A DNA stretch of 18,357 nt, taken from the NCBI GenBank assembly GCA_023247935.1, contig JAHFFM010000016.1, positions 1 through 18,357 on the forward strand, read 5' to 3'. The position numbers and the translations under genes were made by a program. A model generated the notes under the pieces. It ran no database searches. It was not told the DNA's origin and worked only from the letters and a program-made list of their open reading frames with translations. This document shows, piece by piece, positions 1 through 7,736 of the stretch. This DNA comes from Candidatus Omnitrophota bacterium. Lineage in GTDB: Bacteria; Omnitrophota; Gorgyraeia; 2-02-FULL-51-18. How positions within the stretch are numbered: position 1 is the stretch's first letter; every line of letters begins with the position of its first letter.

Positions 1-136
1 TATGGCGAAGATGTTCAGGGTTTACAAGGTAATCGTAAATCACAATATCCGCTTCTTTTAATTTTTGGCAGGCGTTTAAAGTGAGAAGTCCGGGGTTGCC
101 TGGTCCGGCGCCCACCAAAGACACAAATCCCTTCAT
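1..136 (-). CDS. cobA: Uroporphyrinogen-III C-methyltransferase, N-terminal fragment (gene runs off the window)
   Basis: Only the first 45 codons are inside the window. They begin MKGFVSLVGAGPGNPGLL, which carries the GAGPGxPGLLT glycine-rich motif of the tetrapyrrole methylase family, and continue with an ADIVIYD-x-LVNPE stretch typical of SUMT/CobA. The enzyme uses SAM to methylate uroporphyrinogen III to precorrin-2, the branch point to siroheme and corrinoids. The ATG (136-134) overlaps the hemC stop in an ATGA arrangement, so the two genes are probably translationally coupled. In many bacteria this gene is fused to hemD (uroporphyrinogen-III synthase); the rest of the gene is needed to tell. 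The family call is seen in the sequence; the exact substrate and any fusion are inferred. Confidence 0.82.
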   Translation of the reverse strand, partial: MKGFVSLVGAGPGNPGLLTLNACQKLKEADIVIYDYLVNPEHLRH

Positions 137-1062
137 CCTGACCCGCTCCTGGCTTCTATCAAGAGCTTTTTGGCGCCCTTTTTTAAAAGTGTTCGCGCCA
201 GATTTTCGGCGATCAGGATACTTTTTGTGATTGGTCCGGTCACCTCCGCTTCAACAAAGGAATTATTTTTTACCGAAAATACAGCTGCTTTGAGATAAAT
301 ATTTTTACCTTTTTTTACGGAAAAAATTCCGGCCGGGATTCGGCAGCCGCCTCTGAGTTTTTTTAAAAAAGCACGTTCCGCCAAAGCAAGCGTTTCTGTT
401 TCGGCGTGGTTTAGACGGTGCGCTATTTTTTCAATCACGGGGTCTTTGGCGCGTATTTGAATTCCCAGCGCACCCTGGCCGATGGCCGGTAAAATTTGAT
501 TCGCGGGAACCCGCCGTGAATATTTTTTAAATTTTCCTAAACGCTCGAGGCCGGCCATGGCCACAACCACGGCATCCAGTTTTTTTTCTTTAATGACTTT
601 GGAGACCCGCGTATCCAGGTTTCCCCGAAGATCCAGGACCTCTAAGTCCGGCCTTAGCCGCAGCAGTTGTCTTTTGCGGCGAGGGCTGCCCGTGCCAACT
701 TTTGCATTTTTGGGTAAATTCGTAAGGGTGTAGCGAAAACGGCTGATAAGCGCGTCTTCAATGGGCGCGCGTTTGGGGATGGCGGCCAATTTCAGGCCCT
801 TAGAAAGCTCGGTGGGCAAATCTTTTAGGCTGTGAACCGCAATATCCACTTCCTTTTGCAGCAATTTTCTTTCAATCGCATTGGTAAAAACGCCTACGTG
901 ATTTTTTTTAAAAAGTTCCACGGATTGGTATTCGTCGCCCTCTGTTTTGACAATAGAAAATTCAAAGCGGATTTTTGGAAAAAAAGTTTTCAATTTTCGG
1001 CGGATTTGCGCGGCCTGAGCCAAGGCGAGTTTGCTGCCGCGCGTACCGATACGCACTAACAC
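133..1062 (-). CDS. hemC: Porphobilinogen deaminase (hydroxymethylbilane synthase)
   Basis: This enzyme polymerises four porphobilinogen molecules into hydroxymethylbilane in the cytoplasm. The protein is about 309 residues, normal for the family. Visible motifs, in order, are GTRGSKLALAQ near residue 6, VHSLKDLP near 76, RGNLDTR near 146, GQGALGI near 195, and LRGGC with Cys240, the expected attachment site of the dipyrromethane cofactor. An ATG lies upstream at 1137, but it is deep inside hemA and adds 25 residues with no family similarity. The start is therefore a GTG, either at 1062 (used here) or at 1056, where it would overlap the hemA TAG by one base; both sit just before VRIGTRGS. The gene follows hemA directly and is coupled to cobA by an ATGA overlap. 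Confidence 0.93.
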   Translation of the reverse strand: MLVRIGTRGSKLALAQAAQIRRKLKTFFPKIRFEFSIVKTEGDEYQSVELFKKNHVGVFTNAIERKLLQKEVDIAVHSLKDLPTELSKGLKLAAIPKRAPIEDALISRFRYTLTNLPKNAKVGTGSPRRKRQLLRLRPDLEVLDLRGNLDTRVSKVIKEKKLDAVVVAMAGLERLGKFKKYSRRVPANQILPAIGQGALGIQIRAKDPVIEKIAHRLNHAETETLALAERAFLKKLRGGCRIPAGIFSVKKGKNIYLKAAVFSVKNNSFVEAEVTGPITKSILIAENLARTLLKKGAKKLLIEARSGSG

Positions 1063-2096
1063 GACGACCGCGCCCCAAACTCCTTGAGAAGCCAATTCAT
1101 GAAATATTGGGTTTGTCCTTGAACAAGGCCATGACATTTCTCAAGCTGTTTTTCTCTTAAAACGCGATTTTTTTCAGAAACGCCTCTGAGGTCGTCGATG
1201 TTGTAGAGATAGACGTTATCGATGCTTTCGATCGACGGATCGATATTTCTGGGAACCGCGATATCAATGATAAAAAGAGGTTTGTTATGCCGGATTTTCA
1301 TCCACTGCTTCACCTGCGCCGGCGTAACCAAAAACCGGCCGGCATGTGTGGACGCGATAAGAATATCCGCTTCGGCGATATTGTTTTCATAGTTTTCGTA
1401 CCGCAGCGCCTTGCCGCCAAGTTGGCCAGCCAATTCATAGGCTTTGTCGTAATGACGCGAAGAGACGATAACCGGATTGGCGGATGCGGACACAAATGCT
1501 TTTGCGACTTGAGAACCCATCTCCCCAGTGCCCAGCACAAACACGTTGGCGTTATTTAAATTTTCAAATATTTTTTTCGCCAAATCAACGGCCACGGACG
1601 CTACGCTTACCCGCCCTGTCCCGATTTCCGTTTCCGTTCGCAAGTTTTTGGCCACCTTCAAAGAACGCTGGAATAAATTGTTGAGCACTTTTCCGGTTTG
1701 GCCATGCTGATAGGCCAGTTGATAAGCGTCTTTTACCTGGCCGATGATTTCGGTTTCCCCGATCACCATGGAGTCAAGGCCCGAAGCCACGGAAAAAAGA
1801 TGCGTCACGGAATCCGGCTGTTTCAAAATGTACATTTTATCTTCAAAGAGGCTTCTGTCTATCTTGGAATACTCGCTTAAGAATTGTTTTGCCAGGTGAA
1901 TGTCGTTTGAGACATTTTTGGCCACGCCATAAATTTCAGTCCGGTTGCATGTGGACAAAACCAACCGCTCGTCAAAAATATTTCTTTTTTTGAAATGCTC
2001 CAGAAATTCCGGAGTTTTTTGAGTGGGCACGCTCAATTTTTCCCGAATGTCCACCGGCGCGGTTTTATGGTTAAGGCCTAGAACGAGAATTTCCAT
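1056..2096 (-). CDS. hemA: Glutamyl-tRNA reductase, short form without the C-terminal dimerisation domain
   Basis: GluTR reduces glutamyl-tRNA to glutamate-1-semialdehyde with NADPH, the first committed step of C5-pathway heme synthesis. The start is the ATG at 2096, one base after the stop of the upstream gene, with GAAGAGG eight bases ahead. It gives the typical beginning MEILVLGLNHKTAPVDIREK. The catalytic Cys lies in LSTCNRTEIY at residue 50. The GETEIIGQVK segment follows near 114-122, and the Rossmann motif VLGTGEMG is at about 187-194. The protein has only 346 residues, while the family usually has 400-430. It ends just after the spinal-helix region (FMNWLLKEFG), where the dimerisation domain normally begins. 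The next gene starts at this stop, so the end looks genuine and not a frameshift. Confidence 0.93.
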   Translation of the reverse strand: MEILVLGLNHKTAPVDIREKLSVPTQKTPEFLEHFKKRNIFDERLVLSTCNRTEIYGVAKNVSNDIHLAKQFLSEYSKIDRSLFEDKMYILKQPDSVTHLFSVASGLDSMVIGETEIIGQVKDAYQLAYQHGQTGKVLNNLFQRSLKVAKNLRTETEIGTGRVSVASVAVDLAKKIFENLNNANVFVLGTGEMGSQVAKAFVSASANPVIVSSRHYDKAYELAGQLGGKALRYENYENNIAEADILIASTHAGRFLVTPAQVKQWMKIRHNKPLFIIDIAVPRNIDPSIESIDNVYLYNIDDLRGVSEKNRVLREKQLEKCHGLVQGQTQYFMNWLLKEFGARSSC

Positions 2097-2097
2097 T

Positions 2098-2904
2098 TCA
2101 AAAGCCTCTTCCAAACGCATTCGGCGTGTAATGATTGCTGGCAAGCGTCAAAAATACGAGCACAAATACCACGAGCGTTCCCGCCGCGATTTTGTGCCCG
2201 CGGCTGAACGAAGAGCCTCGCAAGCTCACGATCACCCAGTACATAAAGCAAGTGATAAAAGACAGGATGACTTTCGGGTCATGGAATATAATTTTTAATT
2301 CGCGCAGACCCGTGGCCCAAATTACGCCGGTCAGAATGCCCATGGAAAATAAAATTACACCCCATGCCAGCGACGTAAAATGAATCCGGTCCAGAGTGTC
2401 GAGCGACGGCAGTTTTAGAAAATTTTGCCCGGGGTGTTTGGATTTTAATTGTGAGATTTGCCATAAGTACATGATGGCACTTGAAACCGCAGCTACAAAT
2501 CCGGCCAACCCCAAAAGAATGAAGCCGAAATGGAACCAAAGCCATAAATGGCGGTCCCAGGCGTCCGCGGCATGCTGCTGAGTTTGACTTGTGGCCAGAA
2601 TGGAAATCAAAAGTACGATGGGCAATGAAAACAAAACCAGGAATTTCGCACGGTAACGCCATTCCATAAAAAAAGAAAGCAGTAGAATGATAAACGGAAT
2701 GGAGAATTCAAAAAAAACCGTGGTGTCCACGGTTTTCTGCGAAAAGAAGAAAAGAAGCAGCGCAAAATGTAAAACCAGATTCAAAGAAAGAATCCGGCGC
2801 CCCAAATAAAAGAAAGTCTCTTTTTCGGATTCAAAGTGCGCAAAATAAAAAAGCCAGCTCACGAAATAGCCCGCGAAAATACTGCCAAAAAACCAATGGG
2901 TCAT
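2098..2904 (-). CDS. HemX/CcsA-type cytochrome c assembly family membrane protein
   Basis: A 268-residue integral membrane protein with about eight hydrophobic segments spread along its whole length. It carries features of the HemX/CcsA (cytochrome c assembly) family: a histidine at the head of a helix (WLWFHFGFILLGLAGF, near 122-137), a LDTLDRI segment near 169-175, then GILTGVIWA near 189-197. The tryptophan-rich WWD heme-handling signature of true CcsA is not evident; the corresponding loop reads IFHDPK. That favours a HemX-like role, which in other bacteria is linked to control of GluTR level, over cytochrome c heme ligation. The ATG overlaps the panB stop (ATGA), with AGGAG seven bases ahead, and the stop lies one base before hemA, as in hemX-hemA operons. 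The precise function is inferred. Confidence 0.8.
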   Translation of the reverse strand: MTHWFFGSIFAGYFVSWLFYFAHFESEKETFFYLGRRILSLNLVLHFALLLFFFSQKTVDTTVFFEFSIPFIILLLSFFMEWRYRAKFLVLFSLPIVLLISILATSQTQQHAADAWDRHLWLWFHFGFILLGLAGFVAAVSSAIMYLWQISQLKSKHPGQNFLKLPSLDTLDRIHFTSLAWGVILFSMGILTGVIWATGLRELKIIFHDPKVILSFITCFMYWVIVSLRGSSFSRGHKIAAGTLVVFVLVFLTLASNHYTPNAFGRGF

Positions 2905-3734
2905 ACCAGTCTCCTGTTGAACGCGCGCGCTTCTTCTTTGTCCATATGGAAAGATTGGGCGTTGGATGGAAACGCGCCCCGTCGCACTTCGGAGGCGTAG
3001 CGATCCACCGCTTTTCGCAAAAGCACGCTTGCGTTCGCGTAGCGCTTTACGAATTTGGGCTGAAACTTATTAAAAAGTCCGACAATGTCATGAAAAACCA
3101 ATACCTGCCCATCGCAATCCGCGCCCGCGCCAATTCCCATCACGGGTATTTTGAGTTTTTTAGTGACTTTGGAAGCCACGTTGACGGGAACGCATTCTAA
3201 GAGCAAGGAGAAAATTCCAAGCGATTCCCATTCTTGAGCCCGTTTCAATAAAGTGAACGCGTCTTCCGCAGATTTGGCTTGTACGCGAAATCCTCCGTTT
3301 TTTTGCGCGGTTTGAGGTGTTAGTCCAAGATGTCCCATGACCGGAATTTTATTTTTGAGCAGAGCCCGCGTGATTTCAAGACAGGAATCACTCCATTCGA
3401 TTTTGACGGCAGCGCAACCAGCTTCGCTGATAAAACGCTGCGCGCTTTTTAACGCCTTGGAAACCCCTTGATTCACGGCTTCGTAAGGCATGTCGCCGAT
3501 AATAAAAGCCTCGGGCGCGCCCCGGTGAACGGCTTTGGCGTGATGAATCATTTCATCCATCGTGACTTGAGTCGTGGAAGGATAACCGAGAAGCACCATT
3601 CCCACCGAATCTCCGACTAAAATCATGTCGATTCCGGCGGATGCCAAAATCTCGGCGGTTGGAGCGTCGTAGGCGGTCAACATCGTCAACAAACGGCCTT
3701 TTTTCTTGGCCTTGATAAAATCACTGGTTTTCAT
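2901..3734 (-). CDS. panB: 3-methyl-2-oxobutanoate hydroxymethyltransferase (ketopantoate hydroxymethyltransferase)
   Basis: PanB transfers a hydroxymethyl group from 5,10-methylene-THF to 2-oxoisovalerate, giving ketopantoate for pantothenate and CoA. The 277-residue protein has the expected MLTAYDAPTA opening, the metal-binding VGDSVGMVLLGY segment, TMDEMIHHAKAV, GHLGLTPQ, LLLECVP and GIGAGADCDGQVLVFHD. The ATG at 3734 is chosen; a TTG lies six bases upstream (3740) and is less likely. No Shine-Dalgarno sequence is visible, but TATAAT lies 12 bases before the ATG, so the leader is very short. The gene is 61 bases downstream of metF, the last gene of a methylene-THF-producing cluster, and overlaps the following membrane gene by four bases. 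Confidence 0.95.
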   Translation of the reverse strand: MKTSDFIKAKKKGRLLTMLTAYDAPTAEILASAGIDMILVGDSVGMVLLGYPSTTQVTMDEMIHHAKAVHRGAPEAFIIGDMPYEAVNQGVSKALKSAQRFISEAGCAAVKIEWSDSCLEITRALLKNKIPVMGHLGLTPQTAQKNGGFRVQAKSAEDAFTLLKRAQEWESLGIFSLLLECVPVNVASKVTKKLKIPVMGIGAGADCDGQVLVFHDIVGLFNKFQPKFVKRYANASVLLRKAVDRYASEVRRGAFPSNAQSFHMDKEEARAFNRRLV

Positions 3735-3746
3735 GGGCAAGCGATT

Positions 3747-3775
3747 ATTATATTACATAACCCCTTGTATTTGAA
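3747..3775 (-). promoter_or_regulatory. Sigma70-like promoter for the panB-hemX-hemA-hemC-cobA run
   Basis: The -10 element TATAAT (3752-3747) is a perfect consensus, with TTCAAA (3775-3770) as a weak -35 after a 17-base spacer. Transcription would start around 3740, leaving a leader of about six bases before the panB ATG and none before the TTG at 3740. No terminator separates this from metF, so read-through from the folate cluster is also possible. Confidence 0.55.
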
Positions 3776-3795
3776 AGGAGTCCGGGAAAGGCGTT

Positions 3796-4674
3796 TTAAA
3801 CCGACAAATGGGCCTTTTTTAGGATATCGGGGATCAATTCTTCCCATCCAATGGCCATCAAATGCACGCCCTGGACATGTGGTTTTACCTTTTCAATGAT
3901 TTCGGAGGCAATGGTCACACATTCTTTCTTGGCATCTGTGGATTGTTCAAGTCTTTTGATCATGTCCTGGGGAATAAAGATGCCTGGAATTTTTTCGTTC
4001 ATAAAATTTGCCATTTTGGCGGATTTAAGAAGAATAATTCCGGCCAGAATGGGAGCTTTGAAGCCTTCGGCCTGATACCGCTTGGCAAAACGAAGGAATT
4101 TATCCAAGTCAAAAATGCCTTGCGTCTGGAAAAACTCAGCGCCTTTGGTAATTTTGTGTCTTGTTTTAGAAATTTCCGTGTCCAAATCATCCACACAGGG
4201 ATTGAGCGCCGCGCCAATGCACATCGAGGGAACGCCGTCGAGTTTATGTTCGGTCATATCCAGCCCGCCCTCTAATTTTTTAATCACGGAAATTAATTCG
4301 CCCGCATCGATGTCAAAAACGGGTTTCGCGTCCGGATGATCCCCAATTTTGGCCGGGTCTCCTGTCAACACAAGAATGTTGTGAATATCCAAAACATCGG
4401 CCGAAAGAATTTCCGCTTGAAGCGCGATACGGTTTTTGTCGCGCACCGTCATTTGGATAATGGGCTCGATGCCAAATTCTTTGAGCTTCCGGCAAGCCGC
4501 GAGCGACCCCATTTTCATCATGGCGCTTTGCGCGTCGGTGACATTGGCGGCATGGACTTTGCCTTTGAGATAGCCCGCCTGTTTGAAAAAGGGTTCAAGG
4601 TTTGTTCCTTTGGGCGGTCCAAGTTCAGCCGTGATGACAAATTTTCCTTTTTGCGTGAGTTCAACGATTTCCAT
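3796..4674 (-). CDS. metF: 5,10-methylenetetrahydrofolate reductase
   Basis: MetF reduces methylene-THF to 5-methyl-THF, the last folate step of the methyl branch of the Wood-Ljungdahl pathway and the source of methyl groups for methionine. This is a 292-residue single-domain TIM-barrel form. It has the early acidic active-site segment FVITAELGPPKG, then a DAQSAMMKM loop, the ILVLTGDP strand, the AALNP strand and the TQGIFDLDKF segment. The ATG at 4674 is preferred because AAGGA lies eight bases upstream; the ATG at 4698 has no ribosome-binding site. With this start it overlaps the end of folD by 14 bases. The MetV partner of acetogen MetF is not in the window. Confidence 0.92.
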   Translation of the reverse strand: MEIVELTQKGKFVITAELGPPKGTNLEPFFKQAGYLKGKVHAANVTDAQSAMMKMGSLAACRKLKEFGIEPIIQMTVRDKNRIALQAEILSADVLDIHNILVLTGDPAKIGDHPDAKPVFDIDAGELISVIKKLEGGLDMTEHKLDGVPSMCIGAALNPCVDDLDTEISKTRHKITKGAEFFQTQGIFDLDKFLRFAKRYQAEGFKAPILAGIILLKSAKMANFMNEKIPGIFIPQDMIKRLEQSTDAKKECVTIASEIIEKVKPHVQGVHLMAIGWEELIPDILKKAHLSV

Positions 4675-5536
4675 TGGCGCCGTCCTTGTCAAATTCATAA
4701 AGCGTTAGCAAATTTTCAATCACCATTAAATTCGTCAAGGGTCCCACCCCGCCCGGAACCGGAGAAATATAAGACGCGCGTTTTAAGGTGGCTTCAAAAT
4801 CAATGTCTCCGACGATTTTTCCATCGACCATATTCTCACCCACGTCAATCACAACGGCGCCGTCTTTCACCCATTCCGCTTTCACGACGCCGGGACGGCC
4901 AATGGCCACGATTAGAATATCCGCGTCCGCCACGTATTTATTTAAATTTTGAGTGTATTGATGACAAACCGTGACTGTCGCACCGTCATCGGATAAAAGG
5001 ATAGCGGTCGGTTTGCCGACTAAGTCGCTGTGACCCACCATCACGGCATGCTTTCCTTTGATGGTGAAATTGGGGTCCAAATGCTTGATGGATTCCAAGA
5101 GCGCCATGGCGGCTTTGGCGGTTGGAGAAAATACCCCGAACGGGTTTCGTTTGATAAAAGTGCGACCTTCCACATCTTTACGAAGCGGCATGTTCAGAAA
5201 AACATTTTTGGGGTTAATGGACGGCGGAATCGGCGAAAAAAGCATGACGCCCGTAAGATTTTTGTCGGTAAACAAGGAATTCGCTTTCTCTTCCAGTTCG
5301 TCCGTGCTGCGGCAAACGATTTCGATGTGCTCGATTCCATATTGGTCTAATATTTTTTTTAGAGATTTGGAATAAAGCTGAGTGTCCGGGGAATCCACCA
5401 CCTGAATAGTGGCCAGAGACATTTTTGGCACGTGACCAAATTTGGCCGTCAGTTTATCAATCCTGTCTTGAATAAATTTTTTGCGGTGCTGAGCGAACTC
5501 TTTGCCGCTTAAGATTTTTGGGTTTGCTGTTTCCAT
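4661..5536 (-). CDS. folD: FolD-family methylenetetrahydrofolate dehydrogenase, apparently without cyclohydrolase residues
   Basis: FolD normally interconverts methylene-, methenyl- and 10-formyl-THF. The 291-residue protein has a clear Rossmann half (VMVGHSDLVGKP, ATVTVCH, ADILIVAIGRPG, GAVVIDVGEN) and the ending SPVPGGVGPLTN. The active site is unusual. The substrate tyrosine (Tyr55) and the Asp of KDVEG (Asp121) are present. By ungapped comparison with E. coli FolD, the catalytic lysine four residues after the tyrosine is Leu59, and the glutamine of the VQLPLP motif is Phe100 (LFSPIPP). The PCTP motif is also altered. In this family those Lys and Gln residues are needed for cyclohydrolase but not for dehydrogenase activity. 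The ATG at 5536 is chosen over a TTG at 5566. The gene overlaps fchA by 28 bases. Confidence 0.9.
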   Translation of the reverse strand: METANPKILSGKEFAQHRKKFIQDRIDKLTAKFGHVPKMSLATIQVVDSPDTQLYSKSLKKILDQYGIEHIEIVCRSTDELEEKANSLFTDKNLTGVMLFSPIPPSINPKNVFLNMPLRKDVEGRTFIKRNPFGVFSPTAKAAMALLESIKHLDPNFTIKGKHAVMVGHSDLVGKPTAILLSDDGATVTVCHQYTQNLNKYVADADILIVAIGRPGVVKAEWVKDGAVVIDVGENMVDGKIVGDIDFEATLKRASYISPVPGGVGPLTNLMVIENLLTLYEFDKDGANGNR

Positions 5537-6045
5537 TGGCTGATTTTTTTTCGGGTATTGACGCAAAAAGCACTGTCAGTGATCTCGTTTAAATTAACTT
5601 CCACATTCAACTCGGCTGAGTCAAAAGCTGCTTGGAGCAAAATCAAAGCCTCTTTCCTGTCACTTTCAAGCCAGCGGCTGGTGCGGTTTTTTTCGGCATG
5701 AGCCAAAAAAGAGGCTTTTACGCAATTCTCACAGATTTGCATTGGAACCGCCGCGCCTTTTTTAAGCGCGCTTTGCCAAGTGGCGGGTTTTTCTTTGCGT
5801 ATTTTATAAATTTTTTGGATACCCAGAAACGCTTTGGCGTCTTGATCAATTAATTTTTGAAATACACGCCGCAAAGCCGCAGCCTTGCTTGCGGAGCCGT
5901 TTGATTTTTTTTCACGCGCATCGTTCAACCGGGCCGTCATCTCAACCAAAGCCGCTCCGGTTGCACCCGTAAGAGCCGCCGCCGCTCCGCCGCCCGGAGC
6001 TCCTTTTTTGGAGCCTAAGACTTCTAAGAATTGATTGAGTTTCAA
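5509..6045 (-). CDS. fchA: Methenyltetrahydrofolate cyclohydrolase (cyclodeaminase/cyclohydrolase family)
   Basis: A 178-residue, mostly helical protein of the formiminotransferase-cyclodeaminase C-terminal family. It has the characteristic early APGGGAAAALTGATGAALVEM segment in two overlapping pieces: the APGGGAAAAL loop and a small-residue helix. Later come DQDAKAF and a central helical region. Stand-alone members next to fhs and folD act as FchA, hydrolysing 5,10-methenyl-THF to 10-formyl-THF. The start is a TTG (6045-6043) that overlaps the fhs TGA in a TTGA arrangement, with GAGGGG six bases ahead; no ATG is available nearby. Because the adjacent FolD seems to lack cyclohydrolase residues, this gene probably carries that step for the pathway. 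Confidence 0.87.
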   Translation of the reverse strand: MKLNQFLEVLGSKKGAPGGGAAAALTGATGAALVEMTARLNDAREKKSNGSASKAAALRRVFQKLIDQDAKAFLGIQKIYKIRKEKPATWQSALKKGAAVPMQICENCVKASFLAHAEKNRTSRWLESDRKEALILLQAAFDSAELNVEVNLNEITDSAFCVNTRKKISQWKQQTQKS

Positions 6046-7724
6046 AACAAGCCCCTCGCTTCCCCCGCGTCAGTCAAATCCATGTCTTCTAAAACCGGTT
6101 TTTCCGGAAGACCCGGCATTAATAAAGTTTTCCCAGCAACGGCGACTAAAAATCCCGCCCCTGTCTTGGGATAAATGCGGTTGATTTTTAATTTCCATCC
6201 GGTGGGGGCGCCTTTTAAATTCGGATTATCGCTTAGAGAATAAGGTGTTTTGGCCATGCATATCGGCAAATGTTCCAACTTAAGACGATGAATCATTTCC
6301 AGATCGTCTTTGGCTTCGTCTTGATAAACAACGTCCGAAGCGCCATATAAGCCGGTTGCCAGTTTATGTATTTTGGTTTCAACATCGGCTTCCAAAGAAT
6401 AAAAGGGTTTGAATTGGGAAGGTTTATCGGTAAGAGTTTTTAGAACTTTCTCAGCCAAATCCAAAGCGCCCTCGCCGCCCAAACGAACACCCTCCGAAAC
6501 CGCACACTCCACATTTTCGTATTCGTATTGAATATAATCGCGCACGGCTTTGATTTCATCCGGCGTATCCTGAGGAAAACGGTTAATGGCCACGACAACG
6601 GGAACGCCGAATTTTTTAACGTTTTCAAGATGTTTGGTTAAATTAGCGAAGCCTTCGCTGAAAGATTCTGAAAATTTACGGCCCGCCACGTCTTCTTTGG
6701 CGTGAGACTTGAGAGCTTTGATGGAAACCACCAAAACCACGACATTGGGCTTTAAGTTTCCTTCGCGGCAAATAATGTCGAACATTTTTTCAAGACCCAA
6801 ATCCGTGGCAAAGCCGGATTCCGTGACCACATAATTGGCCAATTTGAGTGCCAAAAGCGTTGAAACCAAACTGTTGTTTCCGTGCGAAACGTTCGCAAAA
6901 GGGCCCGTGTGCATAAAAACCGGCTGACCTTCGAGCGTTTGCACCAGGTTGGGTTTGAGCGTGTCTTTGGTTAAAAGCGCCATGGCTCCGCTTGTTTTTA
7001 ATTCTTTGGCGGTTACCAAATTGCCGTGTTTATTTAAGGCAACCGAAATTTTCCCCAGCCTATTTTTAAAATCGCGAATGGAATCCGAAAGGCTCAGGGC
7101 CGCCATCACTTCAGAGGCCGCCGTGATGTCAAAACCGGTGCGGTGTTTTGAAAAGCGGCTTGCCTTGGAAATACCTACCGTAATTTCACGCAGCTGCCTG
7201 TCGCTGATATCCATGGCCCGTCGCCAAAAAATTTGGTCGGTGTCGATGCCGAGAGAATTGCCGTGATGGATATGATTTTCTAAAGTTGCGGCCAGAAGAT
7301 TATGCGCGGATTGAATCGCATGCATATCCCCCATAAAATGAAAATTAATGTCTTCCATGGGCAGAACTTGCGCCCGCCCGCCTCCTGTGCCGCCGCCTTT
7401 GTATCCAAAGATAGGTGCCATGGACGGCTCTCGCAGACAAAGCATGGTTTTTTTCTTTAAAAGACCCAGCGCTTCCGTGAGCGCGATGCTGGTGCAGGTT
7501 TTTCCATCCCCTTCGCGAGTCGGGGTAATACCACTGACGCAAATGAGTTTGCCGTTAGGGCGGGTGTGTAAACGAACGAGCGTGTTTAAAGAGACTTTGG
7601 CTTTGTAATTGCCATAAGCTTCGATTTCATCTGCGCGAATGCCTGCGTCTGTGGCCACCGCATGAATATGATGCAGCTTGGCTTTTAAAGCGATTTCAAG
7701 CGTTGAGGGGTTTTTGGAATTCAT
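6042..7724 (-). CDS. fhs: Formate-tetrahydrofolate ligase
   Basis: Fhs joins formate to THF using ATP, producing 10-formyl-THF, the entry of formate into the methyl branch and into purine synthesis. The 560-residue length is normal for the family. The P-loop reads TPTREGDGKT at 67-76, a slight variant of the usual TPxxxGEGKT. It is followed by REPSMAPIFGYKGGGTGGG and PMEDINFHFMGD. The C-terminus ends in the typical GLF. The ATG at 7724 lies 12 bases after the guaB3 stop and has GAGAGGGG just upstream. The stop overlaps the fchA TTG. Confidence 0.97.
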   Translation of the reverse strand: MNSKNPSTLEIALKAKLHHIHAVATDAGIRADEIEAYGNYKAKVSLNTLVRLHTRPNGKLICVSGITPTREGDGKTCTSIALTEALGLLKKKTMLCLREPSMAPIFGYKGGGTGGGRAQVLPMEDINFHFMGDMHAIQSAHNLLAATLENHIHHGNSLGIDTDQIFWRRAMDISDRQLREITVGISKASRFSKHRTGFDITAASEVMAALSLSDSIRDFKNRLGKISVALNKHGNLVTAKELKTSGAMALLTKDTLKPNLVQTLEGQPVFMHTGPFANVSHGNNSLVSTLLALKLANYVVTESGFATDLGLEKMFDIICREGNLKPNVVVLVVSIKALKSHAKEDVAGRKFSESFSEGFANLTKHLENVKKFGVPVVVAINRFPQDTPDEIKAVRDYIQYEYENVECAVSEGVRLGGEGALDLAEKVLKTLTDKPSQFKPFYSLEADVETKIHKLATGLYGASDVVYQDEAKDDLEMIHRLKLEHLPICMAKTPYSLSDNPNLKGAPTGWKLKINRIYPKTGAGFLVAVAGKTLLMPGLPEKPVLEDMDLTDAGEARGLF

Positions 7725-7736
7725 CCATCCCCTCTC

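Noticed and set aside
4336..4974. A 212-codon plus-strand open frame across metF and folD
   Set aside because: Antisense to two recognised genes across their junction, with an Arg/Pro-rich translation typical of a shadow frame.
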